A stretch of 64,000 bases of DNA from assembly GCF_950023065.1 (NCBI RefSeq), contig NC_088677.1, positions 65,435,469 through 65,499,468 on the forward strand. The letters are read 5' to 3'. Of this stretch, positions 1-12,029 are shown piece after piece; position 1 is the first letter of the stretch, and each line of letters opens with the position of its first letter. Under the pieces are notes generated by a model, which made no database searches, was not told the DNA's origin, and saw only the letters and a list, made by a program, of their open reading frames with translations. A program made the translations under genes and the position numbers. Source of the stretch: Planococcus citri. Taxonomy: Eukaryota; Arthropoda; Insecta; Hemiptera; Pseudococcidae.

Positions 1-2450
1 TGTATTTTATTTGAATGAGGTTTGATTTTTGGGCAGTTCTGATGAGAATCATGAAAAACTGAAACGATGAAATTTTGTACTCAATTGGGGAGGGGAGGTA
101 AGTTCGTGTTGAAACTTTCTCCATAACTGAAATTTTCGCAAGCGCTTAATAATGTACAACTTTCGTTGCAAAATTTTTAAATAAAAAGCCTTACTTTGGT
201 ACTGAAGTACAGACTACAGAGTTAGGAATTTCTATTGGAAAGATGATGGATTCTCAGTGAAAGGAGCCTTGAAAATATTTACACCGCTCGTATCCAAAGT
301 GACATAGTAATTTTTCAAAGTATAACAACTCAAATTGCTCCGGATGTGCTATTGCTTGCGAAATAACTTTTAAATTATAATTTAAAGAAATCTTACCCTC
401 CTCGTGTTAGAAATTTGAATACTTACTACAAAAAGAAGATGATGATTGAAAATTACGCATTACGTCTTGTACCCCGATTTTTAAAAAAATCTAGCTGACG
501 TCGACTTTCCACACCGCCTGGATAATGGTCCGTATAACGAAGAAGGTCGCCGCGATAAAGCAGCGAGGCTGGCAGGCGAACGTGATGGGGGGGGAGAGAA
601 AAATTAGCGTATAATATTGGATGAAAAGTGGAAATTAAATAGGGATAAATTCGACTCTATTAAAGAACTTTGTTACGAGACGTCGACTTCGTTTCTGTAA
701 CCCTGCCCTACTCTGCCTAGCTGCATTCACCTCTCGGGTGTTTTTTTCGTTCTTCTGCTCTCTCGTCTCGTGTTGTATATTCAAGAAGGGTTACATCGCG
801 CCACGATGCGATGAAGGTTTGCTAAAGCTAACGCTAAAGCGCACACAGTATTACACTGTATATTCTACAAGAAGGGGAAAGGCTGGCGCTATGGCTTTTT
901 AAAATACAGATAATTATCCTTAAGGAAAACTTAATTCCGGGGCCTGGCTCGTAAAGAAATGAAAACGAAATAAACTTAGTATTTTGACCAAGTAAAAATA
1001 ATTAAGAAAATTTCATCGTCGTCGGCGATATAGCGTGCTACTGTGTGTAAAGTAGCATTACCTACTACACCAACACCGACTATACTTAGGCAGATCGTCG
1101 TAGTGTGATTGTATGTGCAGAAGAGGAGAGCAGATGATGAAGGGGTAGAGAGCGCGAAAAAGCGCGTTAAAAAGATTGAAGAAAAAGGAATAAAGGAAAA
1201 CGTTTTTCGTAAAATTAACAACCTCGTTGAGAAAAGCGCACTATATTCAGACTAAGACGAAGTCGAAGTCGCGGAATTGAGAAAAAAAGCAGCCTTTTCT
1301 CTCTTTCTTTTTCTAATCAAAAAGAAAAAAAATGTAAATTATAAAATTTCTCAACATTATCGAACATCTAAACGGAATTTTAAGTGTAGTTTTTTTAATT
1401 AGATTTTTTTCTCGACTCGTTCTTCGCCTTCCTCAGTCTTAGTTTAGGTCAAAAAATGACGAACCATTTACCAATCTATGTTTTTTTTTTCATCGTTGAA
1501 CTCGTCATTGCTCGGAATCGTAAGTAATGACTTCGATGAAAAAATTTATTCGAACTTGAAACGATCGATAGATTTTTCACATCAACGAACGATGACGATG
1601 ACGATGCACGTTTCATCACTGTCAAAAAATATAGAGTAGAACTTTGCGCGCTGGTTGGCGGAAAAAGTGCGATGCTCTGCACCACTTGTGCATATCGAAA
1701 AGATGCGATTCGGCTGGATGATGACGTTCGAATGATAAATCTGCTAGCGATAAACGTTATCGGAAACGTCACCGCGAATTACAATCGTGGTTGAATTTTT
1801 CTCGCTTTTATTTTTACGCGTTCGTCGATTACCATTACCTATTTGTACCTGCTGCTGCGGAGCTATTAAATTGTTACAGATTGCTACCTGTATCTAGTTA
1901 AACGATGACAAGTGTAATTTAGTATTCGGAACGTTTGTGAGAATTTTCTCTCTAGTTCGGGAAAACTGATGCGGAGTGTTCGGTTGAGTTGAAAGTTGGG
2001 GGGGGGGTGGGGGTTTAGTCGAGAGATTGATCGATGTTTAATGGCTGGTATTGGAATTGGAAATCTTCGAATGTGGATTTTCTTGCCCTGGTTGGGTTGA
2101 ATGTTTTCTATTTTTAGGTTGTTTTCTTAACTTGGTTTCGGTGTGTATTTTTTTCATGAATCAGTAGTTCCTAAAAATTTACGACGATTCGAAATGGGGC
2201 GTTTTCTATGTTTTGAAAAAGAAAAGAAAAAACTATCTGAACTAAAAATTACTTACTAGAAATGAGCTGATTTTTCGGTTTTCTTTCGTTAAAGAATCTG
2301 ATTTGGAAAAACTATAATCGTAGCGAACAGCTAAAATGAAAGTTCATATTTTACGCTGAAGATGAAAATGAGTGATTGATTGCACAGATAGAAGACTGAT
2401 TCAATATCGATGAAAGAGTCGATCATGAAAGTTGACCTTAGTGGTGAATT
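1..2450. other. Unique sequence with CpG-richer island
   Basis: No recognisable gene. About 480-1,850 is richer in CpG and in GACGACG/CGTCGTC strings than the flanking DNA. Open frames on the minus strand (976-1,221 and 1,476-1,772) are serine/phenylalanine-rich, have no convincing start or splice context and look like chance. A G-run interrupted by one T lies near 2,000. It may be regulatory or the edge of a gene; the sequence alone does not say. Confidence 0.5.
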
Positions 2451-2459
2451 ATTTTTCCA

Positions 2460-3262
2460 TGCTTTTATGGAGATATCTCTATTCTAGCCATCAAGTTTTG
2501 CGAATACGCGTCAGGATTGAGAACTTCAGAATTGCTGGTAATTTTAGTGAGGAAAATGTATCGCTTACAGAATCAGCTAGTACACCGCGAGTGTTCTTGC
2601 GGAAATAGCAATAATGTACATATCAAAGTGGCCCTTATTTCAAAGTTTTGATTTTTTGCGTCCCCACTGTTCTGAAATTGTTGATATTTGATTAGATTTT
2701 ATTTTCCATTTTCCTCGATTCTAAAAAAGTTGTCCTATAGGAACCCACCCAAATTGAAAGATAGAAGAAATGAAATGAATGTATCCAAAAATTTTCCATT
2801 TTTTCGTCAGAATTCTTAAGAAATGATTCTGTTTTTCAAGGCAAAACATCTCCCACTCCTCCAAGACATTTTAGTCTGTTTATATAGAGTCCTCTCTACA
2901 GTTTGATAAAATGAAAAAAATGAAATGAAAACAGAAGTCTGTACAATATTTTGGAAAATTCCCAATTTTTGCGTCAAAATTCTTCTGAATGAGTCACTTT
3001 TCAAAGAAAAAGCCTTCCTTACTTTATTCCGGGTGCTCTACTCAAAGGGACCAAAAAATTGTTAGGGATGTCAAGGGAGGCTTTTTTGAAAATTGGGTCA
3101 TTCAGAAGCATTGTGGTTGTGGCCAAAAAAAAAAATATTTCAAAAAATTTTTACAGAATTGAATTTTTTATTTAAAAAACTTTTTTCAACTTTGGAGTGC
3201 TTTATACAAGAGGACTTGAATAGCTCGAGAGACCAGGATTTTTTTTTTTTAATGGAATTATA
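2460..3262. repeat. Dispersed repeat, copy X
   Basis: About 2,470-2,575 (TATTCTAGCCATCAAGTTTT onward) is closely matched at 4,894-5,005. About 2,800-3,262 is matched at 6,165-6,545 (shared GAATTCTTC, GTCACTTTTCAAGGA, ACTTTGGA.TGCT.TATA.AAGAGGACTTGAATAGCT). The unit is interrupted on its right by the element starting at 3,266. No coding capacity is conserved between the copies. Confidence 0.7.
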
Positions 3263-3265
3263 TTT

Positions 3266-4648
3266 CAGGGTATCTAACAGGTAGTGCAAGTAGTGAAAGT
3301 AGTGAAAAAGTAGTGATTTTTAAAATGGGTAGTGAAAGTAGTGAAAAAGTAGTGAATTTTGTTGAAAAGGTAGTGAAAAAATGAAAAAATTCAAATGCGT
3401 TCTTCTTTTTTCTCAATCTTTATTCTGTAGAAAAGAGCTCATTTGTCGACTTTTTTAGAGCTTGAATTACACATTTTCGAGAGCTTTTGCCCTCGCTTCG
3501 CTCGGGCTATTTTCTCTTTTTCCACATAAGAAGCTTTTTGTTCAAATTCAAGAAATGTTCAAAGTTTGAATCAGAAAAATGAACTCCTCTCTGCATAAAG
3601 AAACTTTTTTTTTACTTCGCAAAACATGAATTTTTAAAAGTTTTTTAATTACTTTTGAAATTTTCAAAAAAAATCATCATTCGAATTTAAAAATTTTGAA
3701 GCAAAGCAATAAACTTCTTATAAATAACTCATCACAGAAAAGAAATCATCGTTTTTGATCCCTCTCAAAATACTGCTTTTCGAGAGCTTTTGCTCTTTCT
3801 TCGCCAAGGCCAGTTTGTTTCTCCTTTCCGCAATTAAAAAATTCCTGACTTAGAAGAGAAATCAAAATTTTATACATACGTTGTATGAATATTAGTCAAA
3901 ATTGTATCTTTCAAATGACTAAATTGTCATTTCATCTCTTGCTTATTTTACGTTGAAACTCGCCGTTTCATTTCGAAAAATTGGTAGGTATATTTTTTTT
4001 TCCTAAATGTCGTTCAAATAGTGCATCAAATTTTTTTCTATTTTTAAAAATTTGTTACCTATGTTTAAAAAAAGTTGTTTATTCACCCAATTTCATTACA
4101 TTACCCAGTACCTAAATGGTGAAAATAAAATCAAAAATTGAAATGATAAAATTATATTTTCATCATCCGCTTGCTTGAAAAAAATCTTGGGATGTTTGAA
4201 GACATTGGAAAAGCGACAAATCCTGATGTAAAATTTTGCTCCCCCCTCGGCTCTCTTTTCTTATAAAATCTCGAGTGTTTAAAAAATTCCCTGCTAAAGT
4301 CCTTCTTTTTTATTTTGAAATTTTGTTAGATGTCTTGTCTTACAATGCATGTAATGCGTTCATTTGCATTGTTTTTTTAAAAATAATTTTGATTGAAATT
4401 AAAAAATACTTGCTGTATTCTTGCTGTACGAGTATTCTTTATTTGAGATACATGTATGCAAATTTTCTACCAATTTCAATTTTTTGAAAATTAATTTTCC
4501 TGTAAAAAATTTGACATTGTTAATTTTCTTAGTGGGGAGGGGGGGGGGTCGTTTGGATAGCATTCTGAAAATTTGGTTGAAAAAAGGTAGTGCAAAAAGT
4601 AGTGAAAAAGTAGTGATTTTTCGAAATAAAAATCCGTTAGATATCATG
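3266..4648. mobile_element. hAT-like non-autonomous element, about 1.38 kb
   Basis: The left end CAGGGTATCTAAC and the reverse complement of the right end CATGATATCTAAC form a 13-bp inverted repeat with three mismatches. The flanks TTATATTT and TATTATTT may be a diverged 8-bp target duplication, as expected for hAT insertions. A paralogous flank at 6,165-6,560 runs through the insertion point. Subterminal GTAGTGAAAAAGTAGTGA tandem motifs occur inside both ends (3,281-3,385 and 4,585-4,620). The hairpin-like GCCCTCGCTTCGCTCGGGC lies at about 3,490 and a decayed copy of its surroundings near 3,785. No transposase is visible. Confidence 0.5.
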
Positions 4649-6560
4649 TATTATTTAGAAGAATCTTGTCGTGGCCATGTTTTGTAGGAATGTCATGATT
4701 TAATACCTATGTAAACTTGATAAAGCCTTCCACTTGGAAACAATATCGATTGTTACTTTTATTTTGAATTAAACTGCTGGGGGGGGGGGAGTTGTGCTCC
4801 GCAGTTTTGAGATTCCATTTTGAAAATAATTAATTGAACTTTCAATTGAAAAGTAAAATTTGAAGCCTTTTTAAAACAAATTATAATTATATGAGATATC
4901 ATCTCTATTCTTGCCATCAAGTTTTGCGAATATGTTTCGCAATTTAGAATTTTAGAATTGCAAGTAATTTTCGTGAGGAAAATGATCGCTTACAGAACTA
5001 AGTATAGTCATGAAAAGAATGCGTAAGGAATCCAGATTTTTTAAAGATTATACAAGCGTTTTTCTTAAATACCTATTTACCGTAAAACAAGAAGTAACTG
5101 ATGTTTATTCATGATGATTTCATACAATTCACCAAGCAAGCAGTGAACTTAATCTACATGAATCAGGGGTCAAAATTTACTCTTGAGATTTTTTATTTAG
5201 TTTTTTTCTTAATAATTTCTCGACAAACTCAGTACAAGATTGCTAGTAAAATTCTTGCAAAATTTTATTTCATTACATGCTGGTCTGAAAGCATCGAAAA
5301 AATTTGGAATTTGCAAGTTTTTCGATTATTTCTGACGAAAGCTTATCTCGGAACTCCACTAGCAAAAAACTCGAGAAAGAAATGCCATTTCGAGTTCAAC
5401 AATGAATCAATTGCTACAAATTTGTGAAATACCAACTTGAAAATTTTCACTGTGATGAAATTTTTCAATATAAATTTTCGAAAATATGAAAGTATTTCAC
5501 AGATTTTTAATAATTAATTTTTGAACTTGATGTGGCATTATTGAAACTCATATGACGAGATTTTTTTCAATTGAAAAAAGCTCTGATCGATGTTTCTATA
5601 ATTGAAACATTTTCACCGTTTATTATAATGAAGGCGTTTGTGTTTAGAAGTGATCCCCCCCCGGTTTGTGGAGGGGGAAGGGACAGTTGTATATGTTTTC
5701 ATGAATGTCTAAATCGATCTCTTAAGTCTCGTTAAGAATGAAAAATTCGGAATTTGACAATACAGTGATGACTGATGAGATATTAAATACTTGAGTTGCT
5801 TACTTGGTTCGAAAGTTCTCCATTTCTAACCGAAAATTAAGTTGAACTTTAATATTTTTGCGTAGTTCACATTTCAATGTAGACAGAAAACTGATTTGAG
5901 GATAAAAAAGCTACGAAGAAATCTGCTCGATGAACTAGTTACAATTTAAGGACTTGTGCTGTCCTTATCGCGACCAATTGCTTGAAGAATGGGCGAAGGG
6001 GAAAAAAAAAGAAACCTGGAAAAAACTTCTAAATCGTAGGCGTGCATCAAGGTGGGGGCCCCAAAAAAAAATCAATTCGACGAGTTACTCATCAAAAATT
6101 CAGCTTAACAGCACCATCAGAGCCAGAACACTTTTAAATTATTTTCTTTTTAAGAAAAAATCTCCCCTGGTTCCTAAAGATATTTTTTTCTCTTTATATA
6201 AAGCTCTCTATCCAGTTTTAAAAAATGATAAAAATGGAATAAATCCCAGTCGGTTACAATTTTTGGAAAAATTTCTAATGTTTGCGTCAGAATTCTTCTA
6301 TAAATAAGTCACTTTTCAAGGACCACAATTGTTTAGTGTGTCGGTGGAGGTTTTTTCTTGAAAACTGGACCATTCAGAAGCATTCTGACCAAACATGAGA
6401 AAAATTTAAATAATTTTCACAGAACTGAGTTTTTTATTTTCATTTTTTGAAAACTTTTTTTCAACTTTGGATTGCTCTATATAAGAGGACTTGAATAGCT
6501 TGAGAGACTAAGAGAGGTTTTTTTTCAAATTGAATTATTTAGGATTTTATTAATTTTACA
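4649..6560. repeat. Dispersed repeat, copy Y, plus AT-rich spacer
   Basis: Homologous blocks at 4,894-5,005 and 6,165-6,545 correspond to copy X (2,460-3,262) in the same order and orientation. Between them is AT-rich DNA with two plus-strand open frames (5,101-5,427, 108 codons, with ATG; 5,954-6,307, 117 codons, no ATG). The second frame runs into the repeat and is not conserved in copy X, so I do not call it a gene. Confidence 0.6.
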
Positions 6561-6643
6561 TTTTATGACTTGGGAAATGGAACCTGTTCTAATAATTAAT
6601 CAAATAAAGTCAAAAATAGGGAATGATATTCTTTTGAGAGCTT

Positions 6644-7035
6644 GAGTTGACCTCTGGAGTGGGGAGGGTCAAAGTTGAAAATTACAGAAAGGTAATTTTT
6701 TTAGAGGGGCATAATATATGGCACCAAATGGATGGAAAGGGTCCAAAATCATACCATTGGTCAGTACCCTCATTGTGATCAACATATCCAAATTTAAGTT
6801 TCCTAGATCATCCTCACTCCTTTCAGGGTGTAAAAAACCGAAATTATGGGTCAAATAAGGGGGTTTCTGCCTTAATTCCGTCTTGAATGAGGTGGGGATG
6901 ACCTAGGAAGCTGAAATTTGGATATATTGATCACAATGGAGGTACTGACAAGTGGTATGATTTTGGACCCTTTTCATTCATTTGGGGCCATTTTAGGTAT
7001 GCCTCTCCAACCCTCTCCACTCTAGAGGTCAACTC
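6644..7035. mobile_element. Foldback element, 392 bp
   Basis: Two arms of about 170 bp (6,644-6,815 and 6,870-7,035) are close to exact inverted copies. Both start GAGTTGACCTCT.GAGTGG and share GGGTCCAAAATCATACCA and TTGTGATCAA.ATATCCAAAT. The short centre includes CACCCTGAAAGG. A transcript would form a long hairpin. A target duplication is not resolved. The minus-strand open frame inside follows the palindrome and is not a gene. Confidence 0.8.
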
Positions 7036-8960
7036 TTCAGTATGTTTTTCAACACACCACCCCTAGGCAATATTCACCAAAAACACCTTTGGTCGGAATT
7101 ATGTTTGGGTTCGCCTATTTTTTCTGTCATTTGACTGGGCTACAATGTTTAACCAGACTTGATACATAAGCCTTCGATTAGATAGACCCACCTTTTGAAA
7201 GGAAATCATTGGTGATCAATGATCATTCTACTAGATCATCAAAAATGAACTCGTAATACGGGAGGTCTAGATGCTTTTGGAGCTTCGATACGTCGTTTTG
7301 TAGGTTAAGATTAATGCTTCTTTTCTTATTTTGATATGCTATTTTGTTTTGATTATTTGTTTATTTGAAACCTTCATTTCTTGGTAAAGGTTTCAGAGAA
7401 ATATCAAGTCCATTGATTTTGCTTTCTCCAAATCTCGCTTTCAGCCTGAAACTAATCAGTTTAAAAAAACGCCCTTTCTGAAGGAAGTACTCAAAGAAGT
7501 GGCATTACAGGCATTTGTTTTTCTTTTTTTCAAACCACTATCCGCGAGCTATGTTCGTACACACGCGAATCTACGTGTCACGCTTGCATAAATAATGCAT
7601 AGGAAGCACGACTGTACGACGAACCCGTGCCCATTTGCTTTGCTACTACAATCGCGTAAAGAATGGAAAATTGGTAATTATTTAAGAATAGTTTGGGTGC
7701 CGTTGGTGGTTGGTGTCTTGGCTAAAATAGTACGAGAGCGGTTTAATAATGTATTATTACCTTTGAAATAGCCACGTGAAGGGCAACAGGGGATAGGGGT
7801 AATAGAAAGGGGTGAAAAGTAACCGGTCTATTGTACCTGCGAACTACGAGTATATCACGACTTTGTGTGTATTCATTTCATTCATAATGTGCATATAGAT
7901 AGATACCTTTACCTATTACTACAACATATTAATCGAGTTTCGAATGTCGTAAAGGGATGAAATTGACGATCAGGGGGAGGCCTAAAATCGACTATATGGA
8001 CGTATCGTTTCTCGGTATATTATTTACAACTGTATATAAGTTGGCAAAACTTTCACCCTCGCTCCTCGTCGCTCGCTATCAGCTTAGCGCAGCATGCTCG
8101 GCTATGTACGTATACTACGAGGGGGATGTATAGGTTTAAAACTTTCATATCGTAAAATAAAAGGTCTTTACGGCCGAAGGACGCATAAAACAAGTTCGGG
8201 CCAAGCTCGAACTTTTATTCATTATACCTCTAAATAGAAGAGTGAGAGGAGAGGTGGCTAACGTTATGGATTTGTTTAATACGCGGCGTGGCGCGGTGGC
8301 ATCCCCGACTCCCGACTCCCGGCTCCCGAGTCCGGCAGGGCGTTCACGTCAAGCTCCCCGGCTGCACAGTGCAGACGTGGCAGATGTTCTGAAATACCTT
8401 TTTCATCGTCATCGTCGGTGTACTGTACTGTACTGTACTGTACTACCTAGCAGCCAAGTCGTAAGTTGGCAAACGATGGGAATCGAGTTTTTTTAATGTA
8501 AAAGTTTCACGCAGCAGAAAAAGTTTTCGTACTTTTATGCGAAAGCTATTCATCTTTTTAACGAGTTTATCAAGCCGAATGTATACGAGCATATTAATTT
8601 ACCATTTTTAATGGCGCCTCTCTCCATACCTCCTCCTGCCCCGAAGTCCACGTGCACATGTTCTGCGTATGGTATGGGGCTTAGACGAAGGGGTGAAGGG
8701 AAGAGGGGCTAGATCGACGAGTAGTTTATTCGTCAAAAAACAATACAATTTTATAAGTCATCGCGTCGTGCTCTCTAATGTCAGCTCTCCTCGGATCTTG
8801 GTTGTCCTATTGAAAATTCAGGTGGTGAAAGTACAAAATGACATGAATCACTTGCACAAACCTCCTACCTTCTTATTCCTGGAAGGATGCACAGCAGAGG
8901 AATTTTCTAGATTGATTGCATTATTTTGACTTATTCAGCTCGATGTATTGAGATTAAATT
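7036..8960. other. CpG-richer island, largely unique
   Basis: From about 7,550 the sequence becomes less repetitive and CpG-richer (CACGTGAAGGG, GGCGCGGTGGC). Plus-strand open frames at 8,242-8,496 and 8,669-8,929 (ATG at 8,669, 86 codons, ends within AT-rich DNA) are compatible with small exons but have no supporting features beyond openness. A pentanucleotide repeat lies within the first. Function unknown. Confidence 0.45.
8419..8444. repeat. Pentanucleotide microsatellite (TGTAC)n
   Basis: Five tandem TGTAC units followed by a partial unit. This is likely a length-polymorphic site. Confidence 0.95.
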
Positions 8961-11130
8961 GATTTTAAATTTGAAAAACAAATGCTGAGTCTTGCGCAGG
9001 AAAAAAAACTACAAGTTTGGTCTGTAGTTTCACCAAAAAGCTTCATTTTTCACTGAAAATATTAATTGTACGTGTTTTGCTACTGAAATGGAAATTTTTA
9101 ATTTTTTTTTTTTACCAATGATCGCTGATCACATTTCTTCCTCCTCCCCTCTCGCTTTAAAAATCAACACTTTCGAGTTTTTGCTCGAAGGACTGAAAAC
9201 TTTTATCACTTTTTATCTCTTTTTTGACTGAATTTTAATTCAAATTTTCTATGTTTTTTTTTCTTACTAATGTAGGAATGCTTTGATAAAATTGATCGTT
9301 AAAATTCGTGGTAAAAATTGATCTGACTTTATTTTCACATAACAATAGTATGCTCTACTTTTGAAATAATGAAGATCGTGAAAAATAAAATAGCTGCTAC
9401 GCCCTTATTTAATTTTGATTATTTTTAAATGCAGTTTTAAAAGCTTAGAATTTTAAAGCAACAAATATTCAGAAAGAAAGTTGCAAAAACTCTCTTGCAA
9501 TCAGAAAATAGCTGGTGTCTTGTTTCATTTCTTGCGGAAACAACTCTTTATTTTTCGCTAAAATAAATAATCATCTTGATGTTCTAATGAAAATGTCCGC
9601 ATTTTTTTCTCCTAAAATTGTCACTTTTTCTTAAAAAAGTTATGCCATGGCCATTTTTTTCAACAGAAATTGTCATTTTTTTTTGAAATTTCTGTATCTT
9701 CTTTTAAGATTACCTAGAATGAGAACATTTTGCTGAGAATCTCTACACTTTTTTTTTGAAATCCAATAAACAAGAAATTACAATTTTCAGTTTTTTGTTT
9801 TGGTCTAAGGGGGGGGGGGGGGTTACGTATGCTTTATCTCGGTGTTTTGTTAGGAGAAAAAAAAAAAAATCATCCAAAAAATCATTAATCAAGATTTTTA
9901 AAATGCTATATATAGCACCTCCAATTTTAGATCCTAAATTCAAAACAGAAGGTGCTAGAGCATTTTGAAAGTTTGAAAAAGCACTTTAAATTTCGTATAA
10001 AATAATTCATTTTCAAAACATTAGAGCGCCTTCAATTTCAAGTTTAGGCAGAATAAAATGAAACCCAACTTGTAGAACGTTGGATTCTCCACAAATGAAG
10101 ATATGTTCATATTTTGCCTATTTTCAAAATCAAAGGAGCTAAAATGTGAAAATTTTTATAGTTCACTGTTCCTTCAATTTTAAAAATAGGCAAAGCACGA
10201 ACTTGACTGTTTTTTTTTATTTTTTATTTTCTTAGAGAATTCCAATCCAAGGTTCTATCAAGTTGGGTTGCATTTAGTATGTTGTCTAAATCCAGAATGA
10301 AAGGCGTTCGAATTTTTTGGAAATGATTAAAATCGAGATTCAACTGTTTTCAAATTTTCAAAATGCCATTAGAGCGCCTTCTATTTTGAATGTAACCCAG
10401 CTTGCAGGGCTTCGAATGATCTACAAAAAATATCATGTTCACATGTTTCCTGTGTTTGATATTTGAGGCACTGCAGCATTTTGAAACTTTAAATCAATAA
10501 TTCCTTCTGCAATTTTAATGGTGGACCAAAATTGATTAAAACTTTTTTAATAGGTACTCCTCTCAACGTAAAACAGCCCAAAACTTGGCCTCTTCAGTTT
10601 TCATGGTCGACATTCGACTACCAAACTTACACTTGAGTAGTTTGTTGTGTTGCATGTATGTATTCATTGGTGAAATATTGAACACCAGTTCCAGAACACC
10701 ATGTTGATCAGGAGGTACCAATGTTGAGAATCACTGAGCTAAACATTCGTCGATTAGTTTTTCAATATTTTCTAGTATTTTCCCGCCAAAACGTTTTTTG
10801 TGGGAAAAAATCGATTTTGAGGTTTTCTTCTTCCCTATCAAAACTTCTTCAGGGCTTTAGTGTTTTTCCCCTCCTCTCTCAAGCTTCCTTCATAGTTTTA
10901 GGTCTAAATGAACTGGAAAATGTATTCATCAGGTTGGAGAATATTGTATTTCGATACACGGCAAGTCTGATTCAAAAATGTCAAGTTTTGCTCCTACCCT
11001 CTCAAACCTTCTCTAAAATCGTTGATCAGGAAGATGGTAAACGAACTTACCAGTACATTCATACCAGGTTACTTAGAGTTTTACATGTGTATCGTCTTTT
11101 ATTTACTTCTTCATCATTCATCTAATGAGC
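8960..11130. other. AT-rich repeat-derived DNA
   Basis: Contains a 14-base G run (9,809-9,822) and one copy of the dispersed TTGCAATCAG motif (9,482-9,517). A local duplication pairs 10,019-10,130 with 10,368-10,480 (both starting CATTAGAGCGCCTTC). The plus-strand frame 10,721-11,125 (134 codons, ATG) is one of the longest in the window but shows no recognisable domain and could be chance. Confidence 0.55.
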
Positions 11131-11745
11131 CAGTGGTCAGTGGCAAATTAGGTGTAGATCTTTATTGGCGATGAACTGATGTTTTGTACATTGCTATGGA
11201 CTTCTTACGATGTGCTGTGTGGATGCCCAGACTTGTTGGCTTCAACATAATATGCATTATTTGACAAACAAGATAACTGGTGAAAGGGGGGGAGGGGGTT
11301 CAAGATAACCTGCGACAGCAAAGAGAGCCGGGAGGCTTCATTACTATCAGATTTACCGAATAATAATAATCGACTTGTATGCTTTTAACGGACCCGTTTA
11401 ACGTTTGCAATTAAATCGGCGAGTCTGTAGCCGAAAATTAACTCGATGGAATAACGTCGTCTGTGTATAGGTTAGGTACGTATTGTGGATTGTATTGTAT
11501 GTAGTATTTTGTCGGTGTGTATCTGTATGTGCGGGTATATACGAGTACGATTGTGCACCGACAATGAGAATTGCCGCGAAATACCCCTCGAGATGGGAGA
11601 AGAGACGACGACGACGTAATAAGCTCATTCGTTCCGTTTGTTCGTCGTAGTCGTCGTTGTATTTTGCAGGCTTGTTTTCCAAGGGTGGCTGTTTTAATTA
11701 ACGCCACTAAAACGAAGTAATAGTTTGAAAATCTGTTTGCATGGG
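11130..11745. other. CpG-richer island, no gene called
   Basis: Two overlapping minus-strand frames (11,398-11,682 and 11,438-11,707) are both open, as expected when stop codons are depleted by higher GC. GACGACGACG and TGTATGTAGTA strings are typical of the non-coding islands in this window. Confidence 0.4.
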
Positions 11746-11906
11746 TTATTTTATCGTCAGTTTGTTTCGAATATAGTTTTCTAATGGTCGATTCAGTCGC
11801 GCCCTTGTACCCTTTCGTAGTATTTCTTGTTCTTCGACTGTGCTGTGTGTGCGTGTAGTTTGAGTTAGATGTGGACGTCGCCTGTGGGCTATTGAATTTT
11901 TATGAG
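11746..11906 (-). CDS. Putative terminal coding exon, unknown protein
   Basis: The minus strand reads from a good acceptor (CGTTTTCCAG, end at 11,907) into an open frame that ends in TAA at 11,746. About 53 residues are encoded, ending in a charged stretch that includes EEQEILRKGTRARLN. No domain is recognised. A further open stretch upstream (to about 12,057) is in the same frame, so this could instead be one longer frame with no intron. The region lies in a CpG-richer island. The evidence is one splice signal plus composition only, so chance remains a serious alternative. Confidence 0.25.
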
Positions 11907-12029
11907 CTGGAAAACGAATTAGGGTGAATTTTTTTGCGGGGAAACTTGAAAAATTTTTTACTTGGGAGCCTGTTTTTTTTATGGACGTTATTGGTTGGTA
12001 TAAAAAATTTGAAAGAAGAACCGAAAAGT

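Noticed and set aside
5101..5427. 108-codon plus-strand frame with ATG and a hydrophobic segment
   Set aside because: Composition is plausible but there is no splice, family or conservation evidence, and the length is within chance. Left as a remark in the region entry.
10721..11125. 134-codon plus-strand frame with ATG
   Set aside because: No recognisable domain, leucine/serine/phenylalanine-rich from T/C-rich DNA, length within chance expectation.
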